A program made the position numbers and the translations under genes. The notes beneath the pieces were generated by a model. It did no database searches and was not told the origin of the DNA. It worked only from the letters and a program-made list of their open reading frames with translations. This document shows, in pieces, positions 51,425-60,949 of a stretch of 64,000 bases of DNA; the first letter of the stretch is position 1, and each line of letters begins with the position of its first letter. This DNA comes from JAAELZ01 sp965237485 (GTDB lineage Bacteria; Pseudomonadota; Gammaproteobacteria; Arenicellales; Poriferihabitantaceae). The stretch covers positions 682,001-746,000 of the forward strand of contig CBDEFQ010000004.1 in assembly GCA_965237485.1 (NCBI GenBank), written 5' to 3'.

Positions 51425-53495
51425 TTTCTGTTCCTCGTTTTGAACAATTATAAAACAGAAAATAACTCCTTATTTTGGCCTTCAACCTGTCCTAATCATG
51501 GAGTCCACTTCACCGTGCTTGCTTGTCCGCCGCAACTTTATCAACTGTCTTATTGTTGAACTCCTCTAATCCCATCTTTATCGCCTTATCTCTATCATCC
51601 CAAGTGGTTAGCTTACTGACCAACTGGCTGGCATCGACAAATGTGAATACTTCTCGTACTAAGCCCATTGAAACTAACCCGCTCCGAACACGGTCAAATA
51701 AATTCATCATACCCCTGGTTCCAATGCGTGAGCGAAAATCACCAAAGTAACTATGATCAGGAGTGCTCTGTTCCAGTCCTGAATCACAAAACCACTTAGC
51801 GGCCAGATTCTCTGATAAGTATCGCTCCATTTCTCTATCACTTAAATCTTCCATGAACTGAAGCACCAAGGCACGTAAGCCGAACTCAACACCTCGGCCT
51901 TTAGGGCCACGGGTGGCATATATTTTAGAGAAGGGTTTACTCAATGCACCAAAACATAATAGCTCATCGAGTTTACGGTAGGGATGTTCAGAGCTAACCA
52001 GAGAATCTAAGGTTAGGAACAGTTGGCTTTGATGACGTTTGCTCAAAATTGCAGGCTGACTAGAATCAGCCCATATTATCTCACGTATTCTATTAATTAT
52101 CCGACAAGCCCCTCTTGTTGATTGTCTTATGTCTGGTGTTGCGGTGTTTTCATTAAAATACCCATCATTACTCCAATTTGATCAGCCTCAAGATAAAGAA
52201 GAATTAGTCCGTAAGAACCTGCGTGCACTATATGGAATTAAGCAGGCTCCTAGCGATAGCTGGTTGCGCCAAAGATTGGACGAGGTTGACCCAGTCTCGT
52301 TACGTAAAGCGTTTACTAAATTATTTGCCAACCTTCAACGCGGCAAAGGTTTAGAGGGATTCGATTATTTGGCGGGTCACTATCTATTATCAATTGATGG
52401 CACGGGCTATTTTTCCTCCTCAAAGGTTCATTGCGCCAACTGTTGTGAAAAGCATCACCGCGATGGGCGGGTGACGTATTATCATCAGATGCTTTGCGGG
52501 GTGGTGGTGCATCCTGATCATCGTGAAGTATTTCCGTTTGCGCCAGAGCCGATCATGCAGGCGGATGGGAGCAATAAGAATGATTGTGAGCGTAATGCCT
52601 CGAAACGTTTTTTGAGCGCATTAAAGCGGGAGCATCCGCATTTGAAATTGATCGTTATCGAGGATGGTTTAGCGTCTAACGGGCCTCATATTAAACTGCT
52701 TAAGTCATTGAATCATCGTTTTATTATCGGAGCTAAAGAATCCGATCATGGTTTTCTATTTGACTGGGTTGAGCACACCAAAGAAACACAATGCGTTGAA
52801 CAAACAGATGAAGCAGGGGTTCATCGGCGTTTTCGTTACGCCAACGGCGTACCATTGAATGATAGCCATTTTGAGTTGGAAGCTAATTTCCTAGAAGTCT
52901 GGGAAACCACAACAAATGGCAAAACACGACACTTTAGCTGGGTAACTGACATCCCATTGTCGGATGCCAATCTGACTCAGATTATGCGCGCAGCCCGAGC
53001 GCGCTGGAAGATTGAAAACGAAACCTTTAACACCCTGAAAACCCAAGGCTATCACTTTGAACACAACTTCGGTCACGGCCATAAGCATTTGTCGACGGTA
53101 TTCGCGTCGTTGATGTTGCTTGCTTTTATGATTGATCAGATTCAACAACGCTGTTGTCCGCTGTTTCGACAAGCGCAACAGAGCAAACAAAGTAAACGTA
53201 ATTTGTGGGAATCGTTGCGCGGACTATTTCTAAATCACTTGATTCCACATTGGGAGGCGATATTATGCGCGATGGCGTATGGGATAAAAGCGAATGGGCC
53301 GATTGCTTATAATACTTCTTAGTGAGGCCGTGACGGAAGCAGTTTAGAGTGAGTGTTTATTCAGGGTAAACCAAGCCAAATTAGCAAGCCTCACGCTAGC
53401 AGGAGAAACCCGATTCCCCGTAACAAAGCCAACACAAGCATTTTTATGAGAGATTCTGATTTCACTGGCCTTTTAGGCGATAGCGGGAATTGCTG

Positions 53496-55096
53496 ACATC
53501 TATCAACCTTTCTTGCACTTTACCCTAAGGCAGCGTTACCTGACTTTTGCCCTTTTTATTGGCTTTTCACTTTTAGTGGCTGCTTATGTGATTAGCGGCC
53601 GCTTTGGATTTACGTACTTCCCTCGTGTAGAAAGTGAAACTGCTCGCGCCACGCTCACCATGCAAGCTGGCACACCCGTAGCCACTACTGCTGCACATAT
53701 TGCGCGCATCGAAAACGCAGCTGTACAATTACAAAGAAAATATACGGATGGGGCAACCGGGGAATCTGTCGTAAAAAATATTCTTACCAGCGTCGGGTGG
53801 AAAGCCGGGGGCGGCAGATCTTCACCTACAGGCAGCAATGCAGAAGTCGGCCAAGTTAGCCTTGAGTTGGTGGCACCAGAAGTGCGCGCCACAGATGTTG
53901 GAACAAGGCAACTAGTGAATGAGTGGCGCGAATTGGTCGGCGCAATTTCGGCGTCCAAAGAGCTAAGTTATCGCGCAGAGATCGGTCGAGGCGGCAACCC
54001 CATTGGCATCGCATTGATCGGTAATAATTCGGAGTCAATCAAAGCCATAAGCGAATTGGTAAAAAAACGACTTAGCGAGTACCCTGGCCTATTTGATATT
54101 CAAGATAGCCTTGCAGATGGTAAATCTCAATTGGAAATTAGCCTAAAAGACCCAGCACGCTTCCTCGGATTAAGTGCCAAAGATTTAGGCGAACAGATTC
54201 GCCACGCCTTCTACGGCGCAGAAGTGCAAAGGCTACAGTGCGGTCGTGACGATGTTCGCGTGGTCGCACGCTTTCCAGAAAAAGACCGCAATTCATTAGC
54301 CAATTTAGAACAACTGCTCATTCAATCAAATAATAATGTATTGGTACCGCTTAGCAACGTAGCGAATTTTAAGTTTGAACAAGGTGCTGCCACTATAAAG
54401 CGCGAAGACCGCAAGCGTCGCATTAATATTTCTGCCGATGCGAACAAAGAAGAAATTGACGCAGGCAATATAGCCCAAGACCTGACTACTTACCTTGACA
54501 CATTGCTTGAGCAATACCCTGGGGTAAGCTATGAATTAGCCGGTGAATTAAACGAACAGGACGAATCGTTTGGAAGCTTGCGTTATGGCATCCTCCTCGC
54601 TCTGTTTGCGATTTATTCATTGCTGGCTATCCCACTTAAATCCTATAGCCAGCCACTTATGGTGATGCTGGTTATTCCTTTTTGCACTATTGGCGCGATT
54701 CTAGGCCATGGTCTTTTGGGTATGACGCTAAGCATGATGAGCATTCTCGGTATGCTCGCTTTAGCCGGTGTGGCGGTAAACGATTCTCTGGTATTAGTAC
54801 ATTGGATAAACAAAAAACGAAAGGAAGGTTTAAATACAATCGAAGCCGCAAAAACTGCAGGCACTGCGCGATTTAGGCCTATTTTTCTCACCTCCATAAC
54901 CACGTTCTTTGGTTTAACGCCCCTACTTTTAGAAAAAAGTACACAAGCTCAATTTCTAATTCCAATGGCGGTTTCACTGGGCTTTGGCATACTCTATGCC
55001 ACCCTGCTTAGCCTCATACTCATCCCCTCAGCTTATGTTATTTTGGAAGACTTCAACCGCGCCTTTCGCTGGATATATCCCGCAAAAGTAGCGTAA
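53496..55096 (+). pseudogene. RND efflux permease, C-terminal half
   Basis: The frame continues the fragment at 48786-49425: HIYQPFLHFTLRQRYLTFAL, then ISGRFGFTYFPRVESETARA, the second porter loop, and a C-terminal membrane part with LLAIPLKSYSQPLMVMLVIP and LGMLALAGVAVNDSLVLVHW. The pattern fits HAE1-type or related RND pumps. It ends at 55096, 83 bases before clpB. Alone it cannot form a pump, although a GTG or ATG inside could still start a fragment. Confidence 0.88.
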
Positions 55097-55112
55097 GCCT
55101 AATCGTCTCAGG

Positions 55113-55146
55113 ATTGAGTTTGATTTATAGCGGGTCACCCCCAAAT
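55113..55146 (+). promoter_or_regulatory. Possible heat-shock promoter of clpB
   Basis: CCCCAAAT at 55139-55146 resembles the sigma-32 -10 box (CCCCATNT). A weak TTGA-containing -35-like stretch lies within 55113-55125. The position, about 35 bases ahead of the clpB start, fits. A clear ribosome site, GAGGG, lies at 55167-55171. The -35 match is poor, so confidence is low. Confidence 0.35.
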
Positions 55147-55179
55147 TTAGAGCATGACTAAAACTTTGAGGGTTTAACC

Positions 55180-57750
55180 ATGCAAATGGACAAACTAACT
55201 TCCAAATTTCAGGCCGCCATTGCACAAGCTCAAAGCTTGGCATTAGGTCGAAATCACCAATTTATCGAACCGGCGCACCTATTGCTAAGCTTATTAGACC
55301 AGCAAGGCGGAACAGTGCGCCCATTGCTTAATAAAACAGGCGTGGTCATCCCTGAACTGCGTAACGAACTTGACGCGATAATTGACGGTTTAGCACAGGT
55401 CAGTGGCACTGGCGGAGAAGTGCACCTTTCCAACGACTTAGGAAAGTTGCTCAACCTCTGTGATAAATATGCACAAAAAAAAGGCGATGACTACATCGCC
55501 TCAGAGCTGTTTTTGTTAGCGGCGCTTGAAGACAAAAATAAGTTAGGTGACACGTTAAAGAATCTCGGACTTACGCGCGATATCGTCAGCACGGCGATTG
55601 AGGAAATGCGGGGTGGGCAAGCGGTGACCGACCCCAACGCTGAAGAGCAACGTGATGCACTGGAAAAATACACTATCGACTTAACCGAGAAGGCCGAACA
55701 GGGCAAGATTGACCCGATTATCGGGCGTGATGATGAAATTCGCCGTGCCATCCAAATATTACAACGCCGCACTAAGAATAACCCCATCTTAATCGGCGAA
55801 CCTGGCGTTGGTAAAACCGCCATTGCTGAAGGCTTAGCGCAGCGCATCGTCAATAATGAAGTACCGGAAAGTATGCGCAGCAAGCACTTACTTTCGTTAG
55901 ATTTAGGTGCATTAATTGCTGGAGCCAAGTATCGCGGCGAATTTGAAGAGCGACTTAAAGCCGTTCTCAAGGACATCGCCAGTGCAGATGGGCAAATAAT
56001 TTTATTCATCGACGAAATTCATACTGTTGTGGGCGTAGGAAAAGCAGATGGCGCAATGGACGCGGGCAACATGCTCAAACCTGCGCTAGCGCGCGGTGAT
56101 TTGCACTGCATTGGCGCAACCACGCTGGATGAACACCGCGAGTACATTGAAAAAGACGCAGCCCTTGAGCGCCGCTTCCAAAAAGTGCTAATAGAAGAGC
56201 CGTCGGTTGAAGATACCGTGGCGATACTGCGGGGCTTACAAGAACGCTACGAAGTACACCACGGTGTAGAAATTACCGACGCGGCTATCATTAGCGCAGC
56301 GAAGCTATCGCATCGTTACATCGCGGATAGACAATTGCCGGACAAGGCAATTGATTTAATTGACGAGGCCGCATCTGTTATCCGCATGGAAATTGATTCT
56401 TCGCCAGAGGAAATGGATAAGCTTGACCGCAGGATTATTAAGCGCAAAATGGAGCGCGAATCTCTAAAGAAAGAAACCGATGAAGCTTCAAATGAGCGCC
56501 GCGTGGAGCTTGATCAGCGTATTTTGGAAATGGAGAAAGAATATAACGAATTGAATGAAACACTGAAAGCCGAAAAGGCGATGGTGCAAGGCTCCGCACA
56601 AATTAAAGAAGACCTAGATAAAGCCCGACACGAGCTTGAAGCCGCTCAGCGTGCAGGGGATTTAGCCAAAATGGCCGAAATTCAGTACGGACGTATTCCT
56701 GAACTTGACAAAAGGCTGGCACAAACCAGTGATACCGATGAAGATCAATTTACCCTATTGCGCACCAAAGTCACTGAGGAAGAAATTGCCGATGTGGTGT
56801 CACGTTGGACAGGTATCCCTGTCTCTAAAATGCTTGAAGGCGAACGCGAAAAATTACTCAAGATGGAGGAAATTCTCTCTAAACGGGTGATTGGGCAGGT
56901 AGAAGCCATCGAAGCAGTTTCGCATGCTATTCGTCGCACGCGTGCAGGCTTATCTGATGCGAAAAAGCCTAATGGGTCATTCCTTTTCTTGGGTCCAACT
57001 GGCGTTGGTAAAACCGAATTAAGCAAAGCCTTGGCGCACTTCTTATTTGACACCGAAGAAGCCATTGTGCGCATTGATATGTCTGAGTTTATGGAAAAAC
57101 ACTCTGTCGCCAGACTGATCGGCGCACCTCCAGGCTATGTCGGTTATGAACAGGGCGGTTATTTAACCGAAGCCGTAAGACGTAAACCTTATTCAGTTAT
57201 TTTGTTAGATGAAGTAGAGAAAGCCCACAATGACGTTTTCAACGTATTACTTCAAGTACTGGATGACGGACGCTTAACAGACGGCCAAGGGCGCACAGTA
57301 GATTTCAGGAATACGGTTATTATTATGACCTTAAACTTGGGGTCTGACATCATCCAAGACCTTTCGACGGAATCTCAGTATGATGAAATGAAAGCCGCTG
57401 TTATGGAACGAGTGGGTGATCATTTTCGCCCTGAGTTTATCAATCGCTTGGATGAATCCGTGGTTTTTCATCCACTTGATAGAAATGAAATTCGTCAAAT
57501 TGCGCAAATTCAAATTGATATCCTAGCTAAGCGTCTGGCTGCGCAAGATTTGGAGTTTGAAATTAATTCGCGCGCGTTGGATTATATTGCCGAAGAAGGG
57601 TTTAACCCCACCTACGGCGCACGCCCATTAAAGCGTGCGATTCAAACTGAGCTTGAAAACCCGCTATCTGAAGAAATCTTGGGTGGCAAGTACTTACCCG
57701 GCGACATCATTAAAGTAACATTTGAAAATGACGCACTTGTTTTCAATTAA
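55180..57750 (+). CDS. clpB: Protein disaggregase ClpB
   Basis: The 856-residue protein has the full ClpB plan. The N domain comes first (MQMDKLTSKFQAAIAQAQ). NBD1 has GEPGVGKTAIAEG and LFIDEIHTVVG. A coiled-coil middle domain runs from about 400 to 520, and NBD2 has GPTGVGKTELSKAL and ILLDEVEKAH. It works with DnaK to dissolve protein aggregates. One odd residue is Leu in TVIIMTLNLGSD, where relatives usually have Ser before Asn-Leu-Gly-Ser. It is an undamaged gene in the middle of heavily rearranged DNA. Confidence 0.96.
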   Translation: MQMDKLTSKFQAAIAQAQSLALGRNHQFIEPAHLLLSLLDQQGGTVRPLLNKTGVVIPELRNELDAIIDGLAQVSGTGGEVHLSNDLGKLLNLCDKYAQKKGDDYIASELFLLAALEDKNKLGDTLKNLGLTRDIVSTAIEEMRGGQAVTDPNAEEQRDALEKYTIDLTEKAEQGKIDPIIGRDDEIRRAIQILQRRTKNNPILIGEPGVGKTAIAEGLAQRIVNNEVPESMRSKHLLSLDLGALIAGAKYRGEFEERLKAVLKDIASADGQIILFIDEIHTVVGVGKADGAMDAGNMLKPALARGDLHCIGATTLDEHREYIEKDAALERRFQKVLIEEPSVEDTVAILRGLQERYEVHHGVEITDAAIISAAKLSHRYIADRQLPDKAIDLIDEAASVIRMEIDSSPEEMDKLDRRIIKRKMERESLKKETDEASNERRVELDQRILEMEKEYNELNETLKAEKAMVQGSAQIKEDLDKARHELEAAQRAGDLAKMAEIQYGRIPELDKRLAQTSDTDEDQFTLLRTKVTEEEIADVVSRWTGIPVSKMLEGEREKLLKMEEILSKRVIGQVEAIEAVSHAIRRTRAGLSDAKKPNGSFLFLGPTGVGKTELSKALAHFLFDTEEAIVRIDMSEFMEKHSVARLIGAPPGYVGYEQGGYLTEAVRRKPYSVILLDEVEKAHNDVFNVLLQVLDDGRLTDGQGRTVDFRNTVIIMTLNLGSDIIQDLSTESQYDEMKAAVMERVGDHFRPEFINRLDESVVFHPLDRNEIRQIAQIQIDILAKRLAAQDLEFEINSRALDYIAEEGFNPTYGARPLKRAIQTELENPLSEEILGGKYLPGDIIKVTFENDALVFN

Positions 57751-57781
57751 GCGGAGCCGTCAATTTGATTGTAAGCCTTAC

Positions 57782-57825
57782 ATTAGCCGCGGCCCAGACA
57801 AACACTTGGGCCGCGGTTAATTTTT
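57782..57825 (+). terminator. Rho-independent terminator after clpB
   Basis: ATTAGCCGCGGCCCA and its near-perfect complement form a 15-base stem at 57782-57796 and 57807-57821, with a 10-base loop and a T run starting at 57821. It lies 31 bases after the clpB stop and before the ABC transporter gene. Confidence 0.85.
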
Positions 57826-57838
57826 GCACCATTTATAA

Positions 57839-58145
57839 ATGAGAAGTTCATACAACAACGCTGAAACTAGCTTTAAACCGCAATGGAGTGCAGCGCGCAT
57901 GCTTTGGCCTTACCTTTGGCGGTATCGGGCAAGGGTGGTTATCGGCTTGGTTTTCCTCATAGCCGCGCGCTTAGCCAACATCGGTGTGCCACTGATATTA
58001 AAAGATTTGATCGATCAGCTTGAGCAAAACAAAGAACTGGCTCTAATAGCCGTGCCCATAGGCTTAATTATCGCCTATGGTGCTTTGCGACTAAGCAGTA
58101 TCGTTTTTAATGAGCTGCGCAATGTGGTGTTTGCTAAAGCCTCCA
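57839..58145 (+). pseudogene. ABC transporter (ATM1-like exporter), N-terminal fragment
   Basis: The frame MRSSYNNAETSFKPQWSAAR leads into a first membrane helix (VVIGLVFLIAARLANIGVPL) and LILKDLIDQLEQNKELALI, as in ABC exporters of the ATM1/heavy-metal type. After VFAKAS the native sequence stops at 58145 where the IS4-like terminus begins. The frame ends a few codons later at 58186 inside IS DNA. The remaining 480 or so residues, including the ATPase domain, are not in the window. Confidence 0.82.
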
Positions 58146-58279
58146 CAGCAATTCCCGCCCAATTGTTGAACAGCGTGCAAAAATGAACAGTTTCGTGGGT
58201 GATCAGCGTACAAAACTGAACACCTTTATTGTTAACTGTCTCGGAGCTATTAATCCGAGGAAACTGTCAGGTGATTTGT

Positions 58280-59779
58280 ATGCCTATATGTACCAAGATA
58301 CGACGTTTGTGTTTAGTAGAAGGTCGCAAAGTAAGCGAGGTGTCGCGTGAATTCAATTTATCACGCACCACTATTTATAAATATTTAAACAACGCGCCAA
58401 GCGAACCTGAATATCAGCGGTCGGTGCCAATAGTCTGTCCGAAGCTGGATAAGTTCAAACCTCAGTTGATCAATTTGCTTGAAGTGGACGCAGCTCGCTC
58501 AGTGCGAGAAAGACGTAATGCAGTTCAACTGTATGAAGAGATTGAGTTGCAAGGGTATCGAGGGGCTTATGACAGCGTTCAACGGTTTGTCAAAGCGTGG
58601 AAGGATCACTCGCGGTCATGTATTAAACAAGCATTTGTGCCATTGGTTTTTGCACCAGGTGAAGCCTGTCAGTTTGATTGGTCACATGAACAAGTCATTC
58701 TGGGTGGGTTTGGTGTCAAGATCAAACTAGCCCACTTTCGTTTATATCATTCGCGTAAATCATATCTTAGGGCCTATCCCAGAGAAACACAGGAGAGGGT
58801 GTTTGATGCACATATTCGGGCGTTTGATTTCTTTGAGGGCTTACCTCAGAAGATGATATACGATAACCCTAAGACCATAGTCAGTGCATTGTTTAAGGGT
58901 AAGCGGCGTGAGTTTAATCGCCGCTTTCTAAGCCGGATGAATCATTATCTGATTGAACCGATTGCCTGTACACCGGCAGCGGGTTGGGAGAAAGGCCAGG
59001 TTGAACGTCAGGTCGGTGTTATGCGCCAAAGGCTGTTTGTTCCACGGGTGCGCTTTGCTGATTTAGATGAATTAAACCAATGGCTGGAGCAACGTTGTGC
59101 TCGACTTGGTGAACGCCCACACCCGACTGACAAATCAAGACTAATTGATGAAGTGTTTGCCGAGGAGCAGCCGAGCTTACGTCCCGCGATGGTAGCCTTT
59201 GATGGATATTATGAGCGTTTGGCGCGTGTGCATAAAACCGGTGTGGTGCACTACGACCGCAATCAATACTCCGTACCCTGTCGGTATGTTGGCCAAGCTG
59301 TTTCTGTTAGAGCCTATGCAGATAGGATTAAAGTCGTGGTTGACGATGTGGAAGTGACTTCACATGCTCGCTGTTTCGGTCGTCATCAAATGATCTTTGA
59401 TCCTTGGCATTATCTGCCCGTACTGGAGATTAAACCTGGCGCATTACGCAAGGGCGCACCGTTTGTTGATTGGGATTTACCCAAGGCGCGGCTAACACTC
59501 AAAAAACAGTACCTCAAACGTGATGGCGGTGACCGAGAGTTTGTACCATTGTTACTATTGATTCACCAGCATGGCTTGGAAACAGTCACGGTGGCCTGTG
59601 AGCGGGCATTAGATGCCAATGCGACTCAGCTATCAGTCATTACCAATTTGGTGCATCGGTTAACGGAACCTGATTCGGCCCAAGTGATGACAATTACCAA
59701 TGCGCCTGTATTAGCTGTCCCCTCGGCAGCGAACGTGACCCGCTATGACCCGCTGTGCGCGGAGGTGAGCCATGCTTGA
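58280..59779 (+). CDS. istA: IS21 transposase IstA
   Basis: This copy is almost identical to the one at 29299-30798, with the same helix-turn-helix, CQFDWSHEQVIL, IYDNPKTIV and GWEKGQVERQVGV. It differs by a few residues such as DNPK for DHPK, HKTGVVH for HKTCVVH and FADLDEL for FAALDEL. The catalytic triad is kept. It overlaps istB by eight bases. Confidence 0.92.
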   Translation: MPICTKIRRLCLVEGRKVSEVSREFNLSRTTIYKYLNNAPSEPEYQRSVPIVCPKLDKFKPQLINLLEVDAARSVRERRNAVQLYEEIELQGYRGAYDSVQRFVKAWKDHSRSCIKQAFVPLVFAPGEACQFDWSHEQVILGGFGVKIKLAHFRLYHSRKSYLRAYPRETQERVFDAHIRAFDFFEGLPQKMIYDNPKTIVSALFKGKRREFNRRFLSRMNHYLIEPIACTPAAGWEKGQVERQVGVMRQRLFVPRVRFADLDELNQWLEQRCARLGERPHPTDKSRLIDEVFAEEQPSLRPAMVAFDGYYERLARVHKTGVVHYDRNQYSVPCRYVGQAVSVRAYADRIKVVVDDVEVTSHARCFGRHQMIFDPWHYLPVLEIKPGALRKGAPFVDWDLPKARLTLKKQYLKRDGGDREFVPLLLLIHQHGLETVTVACERALDANATQLSVITNLVHRLTEPDSAQVMTITNAPVLAVPSAANVTRYDPLCAEVSHA

Positions 59780-60692
59780 ACTTGTTGATGATCTTAAAGC
59801 CCTTAAACTACACGGTATGGCACCATGCTTACCTGAGTTGATAGATTCGCCTCGTTCTAAAGTAACGTTGCAATCTGGGTTAATTAAATTGATGGATGCC
59901 GAGCGAACGGACCGAGAAGTGAGGCGGCTTAACTACCCAATGAAGGTGGCTAAATTCCCCCATCACCGTGATTTACAGCAATTTGACTTTACCCAGAGCG
60001 AAGTTGAACCCGCGCTCATCGAGGATTTGTCTCAGGCTGACTATATGGACAGAGTCCATAACCCCATCTTTGTCGGTGGCACTGGAACAGGCAAAACCCA
60101 TTTAGCTACGGCCTTAGGCATTAAAGCCATTCATTCAGGTCATCGGGTTCGGTTTTACAATGTGGTGGACCTGGTTAATCTGCTGATCAAAGAACAGCAG
60201 GATGAGAAGCAGGGGCGGCTAGCACGAATTATCCTAGATAAATCAGTTAAACGCGGAAAAGACATGTAAGCAATTGAAGTGCATAGTGAAATCAAAAAAG
60301 TCGCGGTCACCTTATTGGTGATAAGGTTTTTTTTGATTTTGCTAGGTGCATCAAGAGCTTGCATGGACTTTCGTGTTTTAACTGATTTATCTAGGATTAT
60401 GCAACCGTTAGATGCGGTGATATTCGATGAGCTGGGATATTTACCCTTCCCCGCATCGGGTGGTGCACTATTATTCCACCTGATCAGCAAGCTATACGAG
60501 AAAACCTCCATCGTGTTTACCACCAAGCTTAATGTCAGTGAATGGGTGCAGGTATTTGGCGACGAGAAAATGACCACGGCTTTGCTCGACAGAGTGACTC
60601 ATCATTGCTCAATTATTGAAACGGGTAACGACTCATATCGATTCAAGCAGTCTAGCGCTAAAGCAAAGCTCAAGACTGTCACTAAAAAATAA
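59772..60692 (+). pseudogene. istB: IS21 helper IstB, broken by a MITE
   Basis: The first 154 residues match copy 1, including GGTGTGKTHLATALG. At 60233 the hairpin MITE begins, with an in-frame stop soon after (60267-60269). The rest resumes at MQPLDAVIFDELGYLPF. The insertion of 163 bases plus a 5-base duplication keeps the downstream frame but brings stops, so no full IstB is made. This copy would depend on the intact istB of copy 1. Confidence 0.9.
60233..60395. mobile_element. 163-bp hairpin MITE, copy B
   Basis: The termini are CCTAGATAAATCAGTTAAA and its inverse. The 5-bp direct repeat ATTAT flanks it, and the uninterrupted site is seen in istB copy 1 as CGAATTATGCAACC. It is in the opposite orientation to copy A at 22023-22184 and differs by one base in length. 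Confidence 0.92.
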
Positions 60693-60949
60693 CATCGCAA
60701 GAAAGCAGGATTGATTCATCAACTCAAGTTTCGCTACGCTTCACTTGAGTTGATGATAAAGAAATATTATTGTATTTAATTGTTCAGTTTTACTCGCTGA
60801 CAGGTGTCCAGTTTTAAACGCTGATTGACAGCTAGATCTAAAAACTGAGTAAATGAGCGGTTCTACGGAGGCTCTACAATTATTATTTCGTAACCTTTCG
60901 TCTGCTTTTAGTAAGATATCAGCACTATTTCATAAAATAAGTAAGACTG

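Larger units (their letters stand above)
50246..51512 (-). mobile_element. IS3-family element
   Basis: The 1,267-base element has inverted termini AGAAGTGGACCC at 50246 and TGAAGTGGACTCC at 51512 on the other strand. The 3-bp direct repeat CCG flanks it at 50243-50245 and 51513-51515. It carries orfA and orfB in the usual overlapping order. Confidence 0.9.
49796..52046 (-). pseudogene. IS5-like transposase, split by IS3
   Basis: The N-terminal part, 51516-52046, starts MSKRHQSQLFLTLDSL and runs through FTFVDASQLVSKLTTWDD to VAADKQAR. The C-terminal part, 49796-50242, resumes FGCKGNSKYWYGYKEHASVD with GAVYADKGYC and SPYERVFAHRNKR and stops at ALGVERVELVPA. The IS3 element at 50246-51512 separates them. 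Confidence 0.88.
49666..52111 (-). mobile_element. IS5-like element copy B, interrupted by IS3
   Basis: The termini are GGGCTCGTCGGTTAAT at 49666 and GGGCTTGTCGGATAAT, inverted, at 52111. The direct repeat CTCTT lies at 49661-49665 and 52112-52116. It is nearly identical to copy A except for its own insert, an IS3-family element. Confidence 0.9.
49556..53322 (+). pseudogene. IS4-like DDE transposase, split
   Basis: The start MPQPSLRKQLSA at 49556 is followed by one C fewer than in the intact copy (CCCC instead of CCCCC), giving a frameshift, and then by the IS5-like element at 49666. The rest, from VDCLMSGVAVFSLKY at 52117 to the stop at 53322, is nearly identical to copy B, with LSIDGTGYFSSSK, VIEDGLASNGPHIK and ARWKIENETFNTLKTQGY. 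The exact IS family is not certain. Confidence 0.87.
49426..53495 (+). mobile_element. IS4-like element copy A, interrupted by IS5-like copy B
   Basis: The termini are CAGCAATTCCCGCTA at 49426 and its inverse at 53495. The 9-bp direct repeat ACATCTATC lies at 49417-49425 and 53496-53504. Removing the element and one repeat restores the RND reading frame (HIYQPFLHFTLRQ). The IS5-like element sits in its transposase gene. Confidence 0.9.
58164..60830 (+). mobile_element. IS21-family element copy 2
   Basis: It runs from TGTTGAACAGCG at 58164 to the inverse of TGTCAATCAGCG at 60830 and equals copy 1 plus a 168-base insertion. Five extra bases (CCAAT) separate its left end from the IS4-like sequence. 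No direct repeat is evident. Confidence 0.9.

Noticed and set aside
60279..60692. Separate 137-residue gene
   Set aside because: Its first part is translated MITE and the rest is the C-terminus of istB, so it is part of the broken istB.
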